Shown: positions 23,897 to 33,164, numbered from the stretch's first letter. The stretch: 64,000 nt of DNA from Pseudomonas viridiflava (GCF_900601905.1 NZ_UWFA01000505.1:357657-421656), one strand, 5' to 3'. Numbers and translations: made by a program. Notes: generated from the letters alone by a model not told the origin.

Positions 23897-24949
23897 TTAC
23901 AACCCGGCCAACCCATCCAGCAGCGCCTGATTCTGCTCCGGCGTACCGATGCTGATGCGCAGGAACTGAGCGATTCGTTCTTGCTTGAAGTGCCGAACGA
24001 TCACGCCCTGCTCGCGCAGCTTCGCAGCGATACCTGCAGCGTCGTGTTGCGGGTGGCGGGTGAAGATGAAGTTGGCCGCTGACGGCAGCACTTCAAACCC
24101 CCTGGCCTGCAACTCGCTGGTCAGCACTTCCCGACTGGCGATCACTGCATTGCGCGTCACTTCGAAGTGCTCACGGTCCGCGAACGCCGCCGCCGCCCCC
24201 ACGATCGCCAGGCGGTCCAGGGGATAGGAGTTGAAGCTGTTCTTGACCCGCTCCAGCGCTTCGACCAGATCAGGGTGACCCACCGCCAGCCCGACGCGCA
24301 AACCTGCCAGAGAGCGCGATTTGGACAATGTCTGGGTGACCAGCAGATTAGGGTAGCGATCCACCAGGCTGATCGCGGTCTCGCCCCCGAAGTCGATGTA
24401 GGCTTCGTCGACAATCACCACCGAATCAGGACTGGCCTTGAGCATCGCCTCCACGGCCTCCAGGGCTACGACGCAACCGGTCGGGGCATTGGGGTTGGGG
24501 AAAATGATCCCGCCGTTAGGCTTGGCGTAGTCCTCGACACGAATCTGGAACTGCTCGTCTAAGGCAATAGCATCGAATTCGATGTCATACAGCCCGCAAT
24601 ACACTGGATAGAAGCTGTAGCTGATATCCGGGAACAGCAGCGGTTTGCCGTGCTGAAAGAAGGCATTGAAGGCATGCGCCAGGACTTCATCGGAACCGTT
24701 ACCCAGAAAGACCTGATTGGGCTTCACGTCGTAATAGTCAGCCACCGCCTGCTTGAGCAGATCGCCGTTCGGATCCGGGTAGAGACGCAGGTCGTCGGTC
24801 AGCTCGGCGCGCATCGCAGCCAGGGCTTTGGGCGACGGGCCGTAGGGGTTTTCGTTGGTGTTTAGCTTCACCAGCTTGGTCAGCTTGGGCTGTTCGCCCG
24901 GCACGTAAGGCACCAGAGCGTTGACGAAAGGACTCCAGAATTTACTCAT
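23897..24949 (-). CDS. hisC: Histidinol-phosphate aminotransferase
   Basis: 350 residues, PLP aminotransferase of class II. NTNENPYGPSPKALAAM (about 29-45), FLGNGSDEVLAHAFNAFF, IIFPNPNAPTG, VVIVDEAYIDF and TLSKSRSLAGLRVG (Lys in SKS binds PLP) are all present. It converts imidazole-acetol phosphate to histidinol phosphate. GGGGAAG lies before the ATG, which starts two bases after the hisD stop, so the two are co-translated. Confidence 0.94.
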   Translation of the reverse strand: MSKFWSPFVNALVPYVPGEQPKLTKLVKLNTNENPYGPSPKALAAMRAELTDDLRLYPDPNGDLLKQAVADYYDVKPNQVFLGNGSDEVLAHAFNAFFQHGKPLLFPDISYSFYPVYCGLYDIEFDAIALDEQFQIRVEDYAKPNGGIIFPNPNAPTGCVVALEAVEAMLKASPDSVVIVDEAYIDFGGETAISLVDRYPNLLVTQTLSKSRSLAGLRVGLAVGHPDLVEALERVKNSFNSYPLDRLAIVGAAAAFADREHFEVTRNAVIASREVLTSELQARGFEVLPSAANFIFTRHPQHDAAGIAAKLREQGVIVRHFKQERIAQFLRISIGTPEQNQALLDGLAGL

Positions 24950-24951
24950 GC

Positions 24952-26280
24952 TTACTTCCCCTGCCCTTCGCTATCGATGATGCGGTACTCGGCGCTGCGC
25001 GCGTGCGCAGTCAGTGATTCGCCACGAGCCAGTACCGATGCTGTTTTGCCCAGTTCCGATGCACCCTGCTCGGAGCAGTAGATGATCGACGAGCGCTTCT
25101 GGAAATCGTAAACCCCCAGCGGCGACGAAAAGCGCGCTGTGCCGGAGGTTGGCAGCACGTGATTGGGACCGGCGCAGTAATCACCCAGCGCTTCGGACGT
25201 GTGGCGCCCCATAAAGATCGCACCGGCGTGACGGATCTGCGGCAGCCAGGCTTCGGGATCGGCCACCGACAACTCCAGGTGTTCGGGTGCGATGCGGTTA
25301 GCGACTTCAATGGCTTGCTGCATGTCCGCAACCTTGATCAACGCACCACGGCCATTAATCGACTTGTCGATGATGTCCGCGCGCTCCATGGTTGGCATCA
25401 GTTTGGCGATGCTGGCCGCCACCTTGTCAAGAAACCCGGCATCGGGGCTGACCAGAATCGCCTGGGCGTCTTCGTCGTGCTCAGCCTGGGAGAACAGGTC
25501 CATGGCGATCCAGTCCGGATCGGTCTGGCCGTCACACACCACCAGGATTTCCGAAGGGCCTGCGATCATGTCAATACCCACTTGCCCGAACACATGGCGT
25601 TTGGCGGTGGCCACATAGATGTTGCCGGGGCCGACGACCTTGTCGACACGCGGCACGCTTTCAGTGCCGTAAGCCAGGGCTGCGACTGCCTGGGCCCCGC
25701 CAATAGTGAACACGCGGTCTACACCGGCAATACACGCGGCAGCGAGCACAAGCTCATTGATTTCGCCACGAGGCGTCGGCACCACCATCACCACTTCGGT
25801 GACACCGGCTACCTTGGCCGGAATGGCGTTCATCAAAACCGAAGAGGGGTACGAAGCCTTGCCGCCCGGCACATACAAACCAGCACGATCCAGCGGCGTG
25901 ACTTTCTGGCCCAGCACCGTGCCGTCGGCTTCGGTGTAGGTCCAGGAATCCTGCTTCTGCTTCTCGTGGTACATGCGCACCCGATCAGCGGCTTTTTCCA
26001 ACGCTGTGCGTTGCTCCGGGGTGATGCGGGTCAGGGCCAGTTCAAGGCGTTCGCGAGGCAGAATCAGGTCAGCCATGGAGGCGACCTGCAAGCCGTCAAA
26101 ACGCTGGGTGAACTCAACCAGTGCCGCATCGCCACGCTCACGCACGGCCTTGATGATCTCGAGGACACGTTCGTTGACCGAATCGTCAGACACACTTTCC
26201 CAGCTCAGCAGATGATCCAGATGATGTGCGAAATCCGGGTCAGCAGCGTTGAGTCGGCGAATTGCAGTCAGTGCGGTCAT
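24952..26280 (-). CDS. hisD: Histidinol dehydrogenase
   Basis: 442 residues. It oxidises histidinol to histidine in two NAD-linked steps. Family signatures include GLYVPGGKASYPSSVLM, VGPGNIYVATAKRHVFGQVG, DMIAGPSEILVV, DLFSQAEHDEDAQAIL (zinc ligand His/Glu) and PTSGTARFSSPLGVYDF. The start is the ATG at 26280 with GAGGCTCTCGCT upstream; the frame continues 486 bases further through the hisG end without a plausible start. A 125-bp spacer with two hairpins separates it from hisG. Confidence 0.95.
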   Translation of the reverse strand: MTALTAIRRLNAADPDFAHHLDHLLSWESVSDDSVNERVLEIIKAVRERGDAALVEFTQRFDGLQVASMADLILPRERLELALTRITPEQRTALEKAADRVRMYHEKQKQDSWTYTEADGTVLGQKVTPLDRAGLYVPGGKASYPSSVLMNAIPAKVAGVTEVVMVVPTPRGEINELVLAAACIAGVDRVFTIGGAQAVAALAYGTESVPRVDKVVGPGNIYVATAKRHVFGQVGIDMIAGPSEILVVCDGQTDPDWIAMDLFSQAEHDEDAQAILVSPDAGFLDKVAASIAKLMPTMERADIIDKSINGRGALIKVADMQQAIEVANRIAPEHLELSVADPEAWLPQIRHAGAIFMGRHTSEALGDYCAGPNHVLPTSGTARFSSPLGVYDFQKRSSIIYCSEQGASELGKTASVLARGESLTAHARSAEYRIIDSEGQGK

Positions 26281-26308
26281 AGCGAGAGCCTCATAGGAAT
26301 GGCAAAAA

Positions 26309-26398
26309 CTCAGGCGCCCTAAACTAGCAGTCGATCCGCTTGGGCACCTGAGAATTCTGGCTATGAGGCGGATAGACGGGCGCGACTCAAAGTCGCGC
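26309..26398 (-). other. Two hairpins in the hisG-hisD spacer
   Basis: CTCAGGCGCCC (26309-26319) pairs with GGGCACCTGAG (26342-26352) with one mismatch, and GCGCGACT CAA AGTCGCGC (26380-26398) is a perfect 8-bp stem. Neither has a T-run, so they look like mRNA structures between two genes of one operon (processing or stability) rather than terminators. Confidence 0.5.
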
Positions 26399-26405
26399 GG
26401 GTAAG

Positions 26406-27041
26406 TCAGCCGCGGTGTCGGGACTCCACTGCATTGCGCAGGGTGTCGATAAGCGACTGGATACGGGCGTGCTGCATTTTCATGGAAGCCTTGTTCACCA
26501 CCAGACGCGAACTGATGGTGGCGATCAGTTCCTGAGGCTCCAGGCCGTTGGCACGCAGCGTATTGCCGGTGTCGACAACGTCGATGATCTTGTCGGCCAG
26601 GCCGATCAGCGGTGCCAGCTCCATGGAGCCGTACAACTTGATGATGTCGACCTGACGGCCTTGCTCGGCATAGTAGCGTTTGGCGACGTTGACGAACTTG
26701 GTCGCCACCCGCAGACGGCCCTTGGGCTCGACGGCGCCAATGGCACCGGCGGTCATCAGCCGGCACTTGGCGATCTGCAGATCCAGCGGCTCGTAAAGAC
26801 CCTGGCCGGTGTATTCCATAAGCACATCTTTACCGGCAACACCCAGATCAGCGGCGCCATGCTCGACATACGTCGGAACGTCGGTGGCACGCACGATCAA
26901 CAGGCGCACATCGGCCTGGGTCGTGGGGATGATCAGCTTGCGGCTCTTGTCCGGATTCTCGGTGGGCACAATGCCTGCTTCAGCAAGAAGCGGCAGGGTG
27001 TCGTCGAGGATGCGGCCCTTGGACAGTGCGATGGTCAACAT
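26406..27041 (-). CDS. hisG: ATP phosphoribosyltransferase, short form (HisG-S)
   Basis: 211 residues; the short form lacks the C-terminal regulatory domain and works with HisZ, which must be encoded elsewhere. LTIALSKGRILDDTLPLL opens the protein, and the PRPP-binding site DIIKLYGSMELAPLIGLADKI / IDVVDTGNTL is clear. First step of histidine synthesis. The spacer to murA (27042-27187) can hold its own promoter; I see no attenuator leader peptide rich in His. Confidence 0.95.
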   Translation of the reverse strand: MLTIALSKGRILDDTLPLLAEAGIVPTENPDKSRKLIIPTTQADVRLLIVRATDVPTYVEHGAADLGVAGKDVLMEYTGQGLYEPLDLQIAKCRLMTAGAIGAVEPKGRLRVATKFVNVAKRYYAEQGRQVDIIKLYGSMELAPLIGLADKIIDVVDTGNTLRANGLEPQELIATISSRLVVNKASMKMQHARIQSLIDTLRNAVESRHRG

Positions 27042-27187
27042 GGGAAACGTCAGTCCTTATCAGGAAGCTTTTGTACGCACGCAATCGGCGCCGGACAAGC
27101 CTCTTGCCCGATCATGGCGGCAGGAGGTGAAACGAATCATGTGCCGCCCAACGCCGCTTCAGCGATGGGCAGCAAGTCAGATGACGA

Positions 27188-28453
27188 CTAGCCCGGAACG
27201 CGACGGATCTTGGCGCCCAGCATCTGCAGTTTCTCTTCGATGCACTCGTAGCCACGGTCTATGTGGTAGATGCGGTCGATCAGCGTGTCACCCTGGGCAA
27301 CCAGTGCCGAAATCACCAGACTGGCCGAAGCACGAAGGTCAGTCGCCATCACTGGCGCCCCTTTGAGGACTTGGGTACCGGTCACGATGGCAGTGTTGCC
27401 TTCGACCTGGATCTGCGCGCCCATGCGGTGCATCTCGTAAACGTGCATGAAGCGGTTTTCGAAGATCGTCTCGATGACCGCACCTGTGCCTTCGGCAATG
27501 GCGTTCAGCGAAATGAACTGTGCTTGCATGTCAGTCGGAAAGGCCGGATACGGAGCGGTACGCACATTGACAGCCTTGGGCCGTTTGCCGTGCATGTTCA
27601 ACTCGATCCAGTCCACACCGCTGGTGACTTCGGCACCAGCTTCCTGAAGCTTGAGCAATACGGCTTCGAGGATGGTTGGATCGGTGTCCTTGACCTTGAC
27701 GCGACCGCCAGTGGCAGCGGCAGCAACCAGATAGGTGCCGGTCTCGATGCGGTCAGGCATGACTTTATAAGTCGCCGAACCCAGGCGCTTGACGCCATCA
27801 ATGGTGATGGTGTCGGTACCGGCACCCTGGATGTTGGCACCCATGGCGATCAGGAAGTTGGCGAGGTCGACGACTTCCGGCTCGCGAGCGGCGTTCTGCA
27901 GAACGCTGCGGCCGTTGGCCAGGCTCGCGGCCATCATGATGTTTTCGGTACCGGTCACACTGACGGTATCGAAGAAGAAGTTGGCACCATGCAAACCGCC
28001 TTCCGGCGCCTTGGCCTTGATGTAGCCGCCTTCCACGTCGATGACCGCGCCCATGGCTTCAAGGCCACGAATGTGCAGGTCAACGGGACGCGAGCCGATG
28101 GCGCAACCGCCGGGCAGTGCAACTTCTGCCTCACCGAAGCGGGCAACCATCGGGCCGAGCACCAGGATCGAGGCGCGCATGGTCTTGACCAGCTCGTATG
28201 GAGCGACCAGGGTCTTGATGGTGCGAGCGTCGATCTCGACGCTGAGCTTTTCGTCAATCACAGGCTCGATGCCCATGCGACCGAAAAGCTCGATCATGGT
28301 GGTGATGTCGTGCAGGTGCGGCAGGTTCTGCACGGTAACTGGCCCATCGGCCAGCAACGTAGCGGCAAGAATCGGCAGGGCAGAGTTTTTCGCCCCGGAA
28401 ATGCGGATTTCGCCATCAAGACGAACGCCGCCAGTAATAATCAGTTTATCCAT
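27188..28453 (-). CDS. murA: UDP-N-acetylglucosamine 1-carboxyvinyltransferase
   Basis: 421 residues. MurA adds enolpyruvate to UDP-GlcNAc, the first committed step of peptidoglycan synthesis and the fosfomycin target. SGAKNSALPILAA at 19-31 holds the catalytic Lys; Cys117 in LPGGCAIGSRPVDLH is the fosfomycin-reactive Cys, so the enzyme should be sensitive. No clear ribosome binding site precedes the ATG; it lies 22 bases downstream of ibaG and the two are probably one transcript. Confidence 0.97.
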   Translation of the reverse strand: MDKLIITGGVRLDGEIRISGAKNSALPILAATLLADGPVTVQNLPHLHDITTMIELFGRMGIEPVIDEKLSVEIDARTIKTLVAPYELVKTMRASILVLGPMVARFGEAEVALPGGCAIGSRPVDLHIRGLEAMGAVIDVEGGYIKAKAPEGGLHGANFFFDTVSVTGTENIMMAASLANGRSVLQNAAREPEVVDLANFLIAMGANIQGAGTDTITIDGVKRLGSATYKVMPDRIETGTYLVAAAATGGRVKVKDTDPTILEAVLLKLQEAGAEVTSGVDWIELNMHGKRPKAVNVRTAPYPAFPTDMQAQFISLNAIAEGTGAVIETIFENRFMHVYEMHRMGAQIQVEGNTAIVTGTQVLKGAPVMATDLRASASLVISALVAQGDTLIDRIYHIDRGYECIEEKLQMLGAKIRRVPG

Positions 28454-28475
28454 TAGAATCTCGACGCCAATTGGC

Positions 28476-28715
28476 TCAGGTGCGCTCGGCCCACGCAGCG
28501 CGGCTGAAAAATTTCATAGTGACCGCGTGGATGCTGCCATCGGCGATCCAGGGGTTCAAATGCGCATAGATCTGCTGGTGACGCTTGACCGGGCTCAGGC
28601 TGGCCATCTCGTCATTGATCACGTTCAGTTGGAAATTGCAGCCTTCGCCTTCAACTTCGACCTGAATCTCGGGCAGCTTTCCTTCAAGGAAGCTCTTAAC
28701 TTCTACGGCGTGCAT
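28476..28715 (-). CDS. ibaG: BolA-family protein IbaG
   Basis: 79 residues, BolA fold. KLPEIQVEVEGEGCNFQLNV and the C-terminal SLSPVKRHQQIYAHLNPWI (with the conserved His and nearby Cys able to hold a shared 2Fe-2S cluster with a monothiol glutaredoxin) place it with IbaG/YrbA. In E. coli ibaG also lies directly upstream of murA. The ATG at 28715 has GAGG seven bases before it and is preferred over one 12 bases upstream. Confidence 0.9.
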   Translation of the reverse strand: MHAVEVKSFLEGKLPEIQVEVEGEGCNFQLNVINDEMASLSPVKRHQQIYAHLNPWIADGSIHAVTMKFFSRAAWAERT

Positions 28716-28760
28716 GCTTAACCTCATTGGCGCCCGACGCGCGCGGGTCGGCCATCATAC

Positions 28761-28815
28761 AAAAAAGCCCGCTTAATGCGAACCCCGCTTGACGGGACCC
28801 GGACGAGGGGGCTTT
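28761..28815 (-). terminator. Terminator of the mla operon
   Basis: Reading leftward, AAAGCCC (28815-28809) pairs with GGGCTTT near 28770-28764, enclosing an inner CCCGTCAAGCGGG hairpin, and is followed by TTTT. It lies just after mlaB. Confidence 0.7.
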
Positions 28816-28827
28816 CGTTGTGAATCA

Positions 28828-29133
28828 TTAATGTTCGTTAAACAGCTCGGTCAGCTCGGACACCTGGGCAATCTTGCGCATGTCGTCAGGCATGGCACGA
28901 ACGCTGACGGATTTGCCGGCATCCCGCGCATCACGCATGAATGCCAGCAAAAGCGCGAGACCGACACTGCTGGACTTTTCGACCCCGGAGCAATCGAGCA
29001 CGACGCTCGGCAACTCGCTCGAACCGATCAGCGCCGCACCCTGCTTGCGCAGGGCCGGCCCGGTGCTGTAATCCAGCACGCCGGTCAACTGCAACTCACC
29101 TGGCGCACCAAGGCGAACGGCAGCCTCACTCAT
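28828..29133 (-). CDS. mlaB: STAS-domain protein MlaB
   Basis: 101 residues, a single STAS domain with VVLDCSGVEKSSSVGLALLL (about 44-63) as the conserved loop. MlaB binds the ATPase MlaF and is needed for a stable MlaFEDB complex in the inner membrane. Its ATG overlaps the mlaC stop (ATGA). Last gene of the operon, followed by a terminator. Confidence 0.93.
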   Translation of the reverse strand: MSEAAVRLGAPGELQLTGVLDYSTGPALRKQGAALIGSSELPSVVLDCSGVEKSSSVGLALLLAFMRDARDAGKSVSVRAMPDDMRKIAQVSELTELFNEH

Positions 29134-29783
29134 TGGGCAGCCTTTTCAGCAGCTTCAGCGGTGACTTGCTTGGCCTTGGCGACTTCGCCAGCCCAATTGT
29201 TGATGGTGTCATCCAGGTTGTTGCCATTGCGCTGCATCGAATCTGCAAACTGATCACGGAATAGCTTGCCGATGTTGATGCCGTTGATGATCACGTTGCG
29301 AACCTTCCACTCACCGCCCAGCTTGACCAGGGTGTAAGACACTGGATAGACAGCGCCGTTGTTGCCCTTGACCTGCATGTCGACACTGGTGCGATCGGCG
29401 CCTTCAGCCTTTTCCGGCGAAACGGTGATGCCCTGGTTGTTGTACTCCAGCAGGGCATTGCCATAGAACTGCATCAGGCTGCGCTTGAAGTTTTCCTGAA
29501 AGCGCTGCATCTGAGCCGGCGAAGCATTGCGTGAATACTTGACGGTCATGATGCTTTTGGAGATGCCATCGGCGTCCACTACAGGGCCGACAATGCGATT
29601 CAGCGCGTCATAAAAAGCGCTGGGATTGCTCTTGTATTGCTCTTTGTTGGCTGCCAGATCGCTCAACAATTCCTTGGTGGTGCGATCCACCAGGTCATGA
29701 GCGGTCGGTGCGGCGGCAGCATTGGCAAGCATCGGTAACAATGCCAGCAACACCAGCAGACCACGGCGCACGATAGAGATCAT
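29130..29783 (-). CDS. mlaC: Periplasmic phospholipid carrier MlaC
   Basis: 217 residues with a Sec signal (ISIVRRGLLVLLALLPMLANA) and the toluene-tolerance Ttg2D/MlaC fold (NRIVGPVVDADGISKSIM, VKLGGEWKVRNVIINGINIG). MlaC shuttles phospholipid between the outer-membrane MlaA complex and inner-membrane MlaFEDB. The ATG at 29783 has GAGGAG seven bases upstream. Starts 12 bases after the mlaD stop. Confidence 0.94.
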   Translation of the reverse strand: MISIVRRGLLVLLALLPMLANAAAAPTAHDLVDRTTKELLSDLAANKEQYKSNPSAFYDALNRIVGPVVDADGISKSIMTVKYSRNASPAQMQRFQENFKRSLMQFYGNALLEYNNQGITVSPEKAEGADRTSVDMQVKGNNGAVYPVSYTLVKLGGEWKVRNVIINGINIGKLFRDQFADSMQRNGNNLDDTINNWAGEVAKAKQVTAEAAEKAAQ

Positions 29784-29794
29784 GTAAAAGCTCC

Positions 29795-30262
29795 TCATTT
29801 AGCGTCTTTACTCACGGTATTGAGCAGGAATTTTCCGATCAGGTCTTCCAGCACCAGGGACGACTGGGTGTCATGAATGGTACTGCCATCCTTGAGCAAG
29901 CCATCGTCGCCACCCACGCTGATACCCACGTATTTTTCACCCAGCAAGCCGGCCGTCAGGATCGATGCAGTGGAATCAATCGGTAGGTTATCCACCTTTT
30001 TCTGCACTTCCATCGTGACCCGACCAGTGAAGGTGTCGCGATCCAGATCGATCGCGGTGACCTTGCCAATCGTGACGCCCGCCATGCTGACCTTGGCTCT
30101 GACAGTCAAACCGGCAATATTGTCGAAATTTGCATAAAGTTTATAGCTGTCGGTGCTGGCACTGGCGCTCAGACCGCTTACGCGCAGGGCAAGCAGGAGC
30201 AGAGCCAAAATCCCGGCCAGCAGGAACAGGCCGACACCGGTTTCGATGGTGCGGTTTTGCAT
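29795..30262 (-). CDS. mlaD: MCE-domain subunit MlaD
   Basis: 155 residues: one N-terminal membrane helix (VGLFLLAGILALLLLALRVS) and a single MCE domain (YKLYANFDNIAGLTVRAKVS onward). MlaD forms the hexameric periplasmic ring of the Mla transporter through which lipid passes. The ATG at 30262 overlaps the mlaE stop by one base (TGATG); the frame upstream of it lies inside mlaE. Confidence 0.94.
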   Translation of the reverse strand: MQNRTIETGVGLFLLAGILALLLLALRVSGLSASASTDSYKLYANFDNIAGLTVRAKVSMAGVTIGKVTAIDLDRDTFTGRVTMEVQKKVDNLPIDSTASILTAGLLGEKYVGISVGGDDGLLKDGSTIHDTQSSLVLEDLIGKFLLNTVSKDAK

Positions 30263-31059
30263 CAGAAATCTCCAAACATCAAGGCGGTCAGAATAAAGTC
30301 CAGGCCCAGTACGGCCAACGAGGCATATACGACTGTTTTGGTCGTGGCGCGACTGATGCCCTCTGAAGTGGGCTCGCAATCGTAACCCTGGAATACGGCG
30401 ATCCAGGTCACTACAAAGGCAAATACGACGCTCTTGATGACGCCATTGATCACATCGCCGCTAAAAGAAACACTGTTTTGCATGTTCGACCAGAAAGACC
30501 CCTCGTAGACGCCCAGCCAGTCGATGGCCACCCAGGAGCCTCCCCAGATACCCACCACGCTGAAGATCATGGCCAGCAACGGTAGCGAGATGAACCCCGC
30601 CCACAGTCGCGGCGCAACAATGTACTTGAGTGGATCGACGCCAATCATCTCCAGGCTCGACAGCTGCTCGGTGGATTTCATGTTGCCGATTTCCGCGGTC
30701 AGGGCAGAACCTGCACGACCTGCGAACAGTAAGGCAGTCACCACGGGGCCAAGTTCACGCAACAACGTCAGCGCAACCATCTGGCCGACCGCCTGCTCTG
30801 AGCCGTACTTGGCGAGAATGCTGAAACCCTGCAGTGAGAGGACCATGCCGATGAACATGCCGGAAACGACGATAATCGCCAAGGACATGACGCCTACCGA
30901 ATACAGCTGTTTGACCAGCAATTGAAAACCGCCGCTGATGCCACCCCGACCGAACAAGGCGTGGACCAGGAAGATTCCCGAGCGTCCGAACACGCTGACG
31001 ATATCGATCGCGCTTCGACCCAGCAGTCGAATCCGCTCCATTAATGACTTGTTGCGCAT
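30262..31059 (-). CDS. mlaE: Phospholipid ABC transporter permease MlaE
   Basis: 265 residues, five or six membrane helices, with the family's ELGPVVTALLFAGRAGSALTAE and MKSTEQLSSLEMIGVDPLKY stretches. MlaE dimerises in the inner membrane between MlaD and MlaF. One-base overlaps (TGATG) with both mlaF and mlaD show a tightly coupled operon. Confidence 0.95.
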   Translation of the reverse strand: MRNKSLMERIRLLGRSAIDIVSVFGRSGIFLVHALFGRGGISGGFQLLVKQLYSVGVMSLAIIVVSGMFIGMVLSLQGFSILAKYGSEQAVGQMVALTLLRELGPVVTALLFAGRAGSALTAEIGNMKSTEQLSSLEMIGVDPLKYIVAPRLWAGFISLPLLAMIFSVVGIWGGSWVAIDWLGVYEGSFWSNMQNSVSFSGDVINGVIKSVVFAFVVTWIAVFQGYDCEPTSEGISRATTKTVVYASLAVLGLDFILTALMFGDF

Positions 31060-31868
31060 CAGCGCTTCCCCAAAAGATCTTCGCGGTAATCCGCTGCTGG
31101 ATAATGAAACGGCACAGGCCCGTCCGGGTCGCCGGTCATGAATTGACGAATGCGCGGGTTGTCCGAGCTCATCAACTCCTGCGGCGTGCCCTGCCCCAGT
31201 ACCTGCCCGTCGCCGACCACATACAGGTAATCGGCAATGCTGGCTGTCTCGTCCAGGTCATGGGACACCACGACACTGGTAATGCCCAGAGCGTCATTGA
31301 GCAGTTTGATCAGCCGTACCAGAACCCCCATGGCAATCGGGTCCTGACCGACGAAAGGCTCGTCGTACATCAGAATCTGCGGATCAAGCGCGATGGCCCG
31401 GGCAAGCGCCACGCGACGCTTCATACCGCCGGATAACTCGTCAGGCATCAATTCCAGGGCGCCACGAAGCCCGACCGCCTGCAGCTTGAGCAGCACGATG
31501 TCGCGGATCATTTCTTCGGGCAACTGGGTATGGACGCGCAATGGAAACGCGACGTTCTCGAAAACGTCCAGGTCAGTGAACAAAGCACCGCTCTGGAACA
31601 GCACACCCATGTGTTTGCGAGCATCGAACAGGTCACTGCGCGACAGCTCGGGCAAATTCTGCCCGTTGACACACACCTGGCCTGCGGTAGGCCGCAACTG
31701 GGCGCCCATCAGGCGCAGCAGAGTGGTCTTGCCGCTGCCGGAAGGCCCCATGATGCCGGTGACTTTGCCACGGGGAATGCGAATATCGATATTTTCGAAA
31801 ATGCTGCGCGTACCGCGCTTGAAGGACACGCCCTTCAGCTCGATCGCGTAGGCGTTATCGGCGCTCAT
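31059..31868 (-). CDS. mlaF: Phospholipid ABC transporter ATPase MlaF
   Basis: 269 residues. P-loop GPSGSGKTT, signature LSGGMKRRVALARAIA, Walker B ILMYDEPFVGQDP and switch VVSHDL are intact. The C-terminal tail beyond about 245 is the extension that reaches the partner MlaF. Powers the Mla system that keeps outer-membrane lipid asymmetry. GGAG lies five bases before the ATG; the promoter is at 31954-31982. Confidence 0.95.
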   Translation of the reverse strand: MSADNAYAIELKGVSFKRGTRSIFENIDIRIPRGKVTGIMGPSGSGKTTLLRLMGAQLRPTAGQVCVNGQNLPELSRSDLFDARKHMGVLFQSGALFTDLDVFENVAFPLRVHTQLPEEMIRDIVLLKLQAVGLRGALELMPDELSGGMKRRVALARAIALDPQILMYDEPFVGQDPIAMGVLVRLIKLLNDALGITSVVVSHDLDETASIADYLYVVGDGQVLGQGTPQELMSSDNPRIRQFMTGDPDGPVPFHYPAADYREDLLGKR

Positions 31869-31953
31869 CTAAACTCCTTGCGATACAGCCTTACGCTCAG
31901 CTGCGGGCCTGTGGCGGACGACATGCTGTCCAGGTAGACCGAACAAGCCGCGA

Positions 31954-31982
31954 ACTATACCACCGCAGTATGGCGCGCCCAA
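31954..31982 (-). promoter_or_regulatory. mlaFEDCB promoter
   Basis: Minus-strand TTGGGC (31982-31977), 17 bases, TATAGT (31959-31954), giving a leader of about 80 bases before mlaF. The divergent 308-bp spacer 31869-32176 holds this, the kdsD promoter, and no gene I can see. Confidence 0.6.
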
Positions 31983-32138
31983 TAGCGAACCCCGCTCAAT
32001 GCGTAACCGCACAATTATTTGCGACATGCCCTACAACTCCTGGGGATATCCCGCCTGGCAGTCAGCCCTGATGTAACGGCGACGAGACGAATCCCACGAA
32101 GAGCGACGATCAGGCGTGAGGGATTCGCGCATTACCGC

Positions 32139-32144
32139 TATAAT
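32139..32144 (+). promoter_or_regulatory. Probable -10 element of kdsD
   Basis: Consensus TATAAT, 33 bases before the kdsD ATG, in the divergent spacer shared with mlaF. No good -35 is seen at 16-18 bases. Confidence 0.45.
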
Positions 32145-32176
32145 CGCCGCCTTTTAGCAAGCTGACCAATTTTCAC

Positions 32177-33151
32177 ATGAGCCAATCCAGCGACCTGATC
32201 CAATCGGCACAACGCACCATCCGCCTCGAAATCGAAGCTGTTGAAGGCCTGCTTGGCCACATCGACGCCGATTTCGTTCGCGCCTGCGAGATGATTCTGG
32301 CCAGCAAAGGCCGCGTTGTGGTGGTGGGGATGGGCAAATCCGGGCATATCGGCAAGAAGATCGCGGCGACGCTGGCGAGCACCGGCACTACATCCTTTTT
32401 TGTTCATCCGGCCGAAGCCAGCCATGGCGACATGGGCATGATCACTTCGGACGACATCATTCTGGCCTTGTCCAACTCAGGCACCACGGCGGAGATCGTC
32501 ACCTTGCTGCCGCTGATCAAGCGCCTGGGCATCAAGATGATCAGCCTGACCGGCAATCCGGCTTCGACCCTGGCGAACGCGGCAGATGTAAACCTCAACG
32601 CTCATGTCGAGCATGAAGCCTGCCCGCTGAACCTGGCACCCACTTCATCGACCACTGCCGCCCTGGTGATGGGCGACGCCCTGGCCGTGGCATTGCTTGA
32701 GGCGCGCGGCTTTACGGCCGAGGACTTTGCGTTCTCGCACCCAGGCGGCGCACTGGGCAGGCGTTTGCTGCTCAAGGTCGAGCACGTCATGCACACCGGC
32801 GAGCAACTGCCCAAGGTACTGCGTGGCACTCTATTGCGTGACTCGCTGATGGAAATGACCCGCAAGGGCCTGGGCATGACCGCCATCCTTGAGGCCGATG
32901 GGAGACTGGCCGGGATCTTCACCGACGGCGATCTGCGCCGCACCCTGGACCGCCCGATCGACATTCGCCTGACCACCATTGACGAAGTGATGACCGTGCA
33001 TGGCAAAACCGCCCGCCCGGAAATGCTCGCAGCCGAAGCGCTGAAAATAATGGAAGATCACAAGATCGGTGCGCTGATTGTCGTCGATGACAATGATCGT
33101 CCTGTCGGCGCATTCAACTTGCAGGACCTGCTGCGCGCAGGCGTCATGTAA
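32177..33151 (+). CDS. kdsD: Arabinose-5-phosphate isomerase KdsD
   Basis: 324 residues: SIS domain (GRVVVVGMGKSGHIGKKIAA, GTTSFFVHPAEASHGDMGM, ALSNSGTTAEI) and two C-terminal CBS motifs (from about 205, ending DNDRPVGAFNLQDLLRAGVM). It converts ribulose 5-phosphate to arabinose 5-phosphate, the first step to Kdo. First gene of a rightward kdsD-kdsC-lptC-lptA-lptB run, 13 bases from kdsC. Confidence 0.96.
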   Translation: MSQSSDLIQSAQRTIRLEIEAVEGLLGHIDADFVRACEMILASKGRVVVVGMGKSGHIGKKIAATLASTGTTSFFVHPAEASHGDMGMITSDDIILALSNSGTTAEIVTLLPLIKRLGIKMISLTGNPASTLANAADVNLNAHVEHEACPLNLAPTSSTTAALVMGDALAVALLEARGFTAEDFAFSHPGGALGRRLLLKVEHVMHTGEQLPKVLRGTLLRDSLMEMTRKGLGMTAILEADGRLAGIFTDGDLRRTLDRPIDIRLTTIDEVMTVHGKTARPEMLAAEALKIMEDHKIGALIVVDDNDRPVGAFNLQDLLRAGVM

Positions 33152-33164
33152 TGGAGACCTGTAA

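Noticed and set aside
25159..26322. A 387-codon plus-strand frame opposite hisD
   Set aside because: Antisense shadow of hisD with no start signal.
27042..27187. His leader peptide / attenuator upstream of hisG
   Set aside because: No short frame rich in His codons and no alternative hairpin pair with a T-run were seen.
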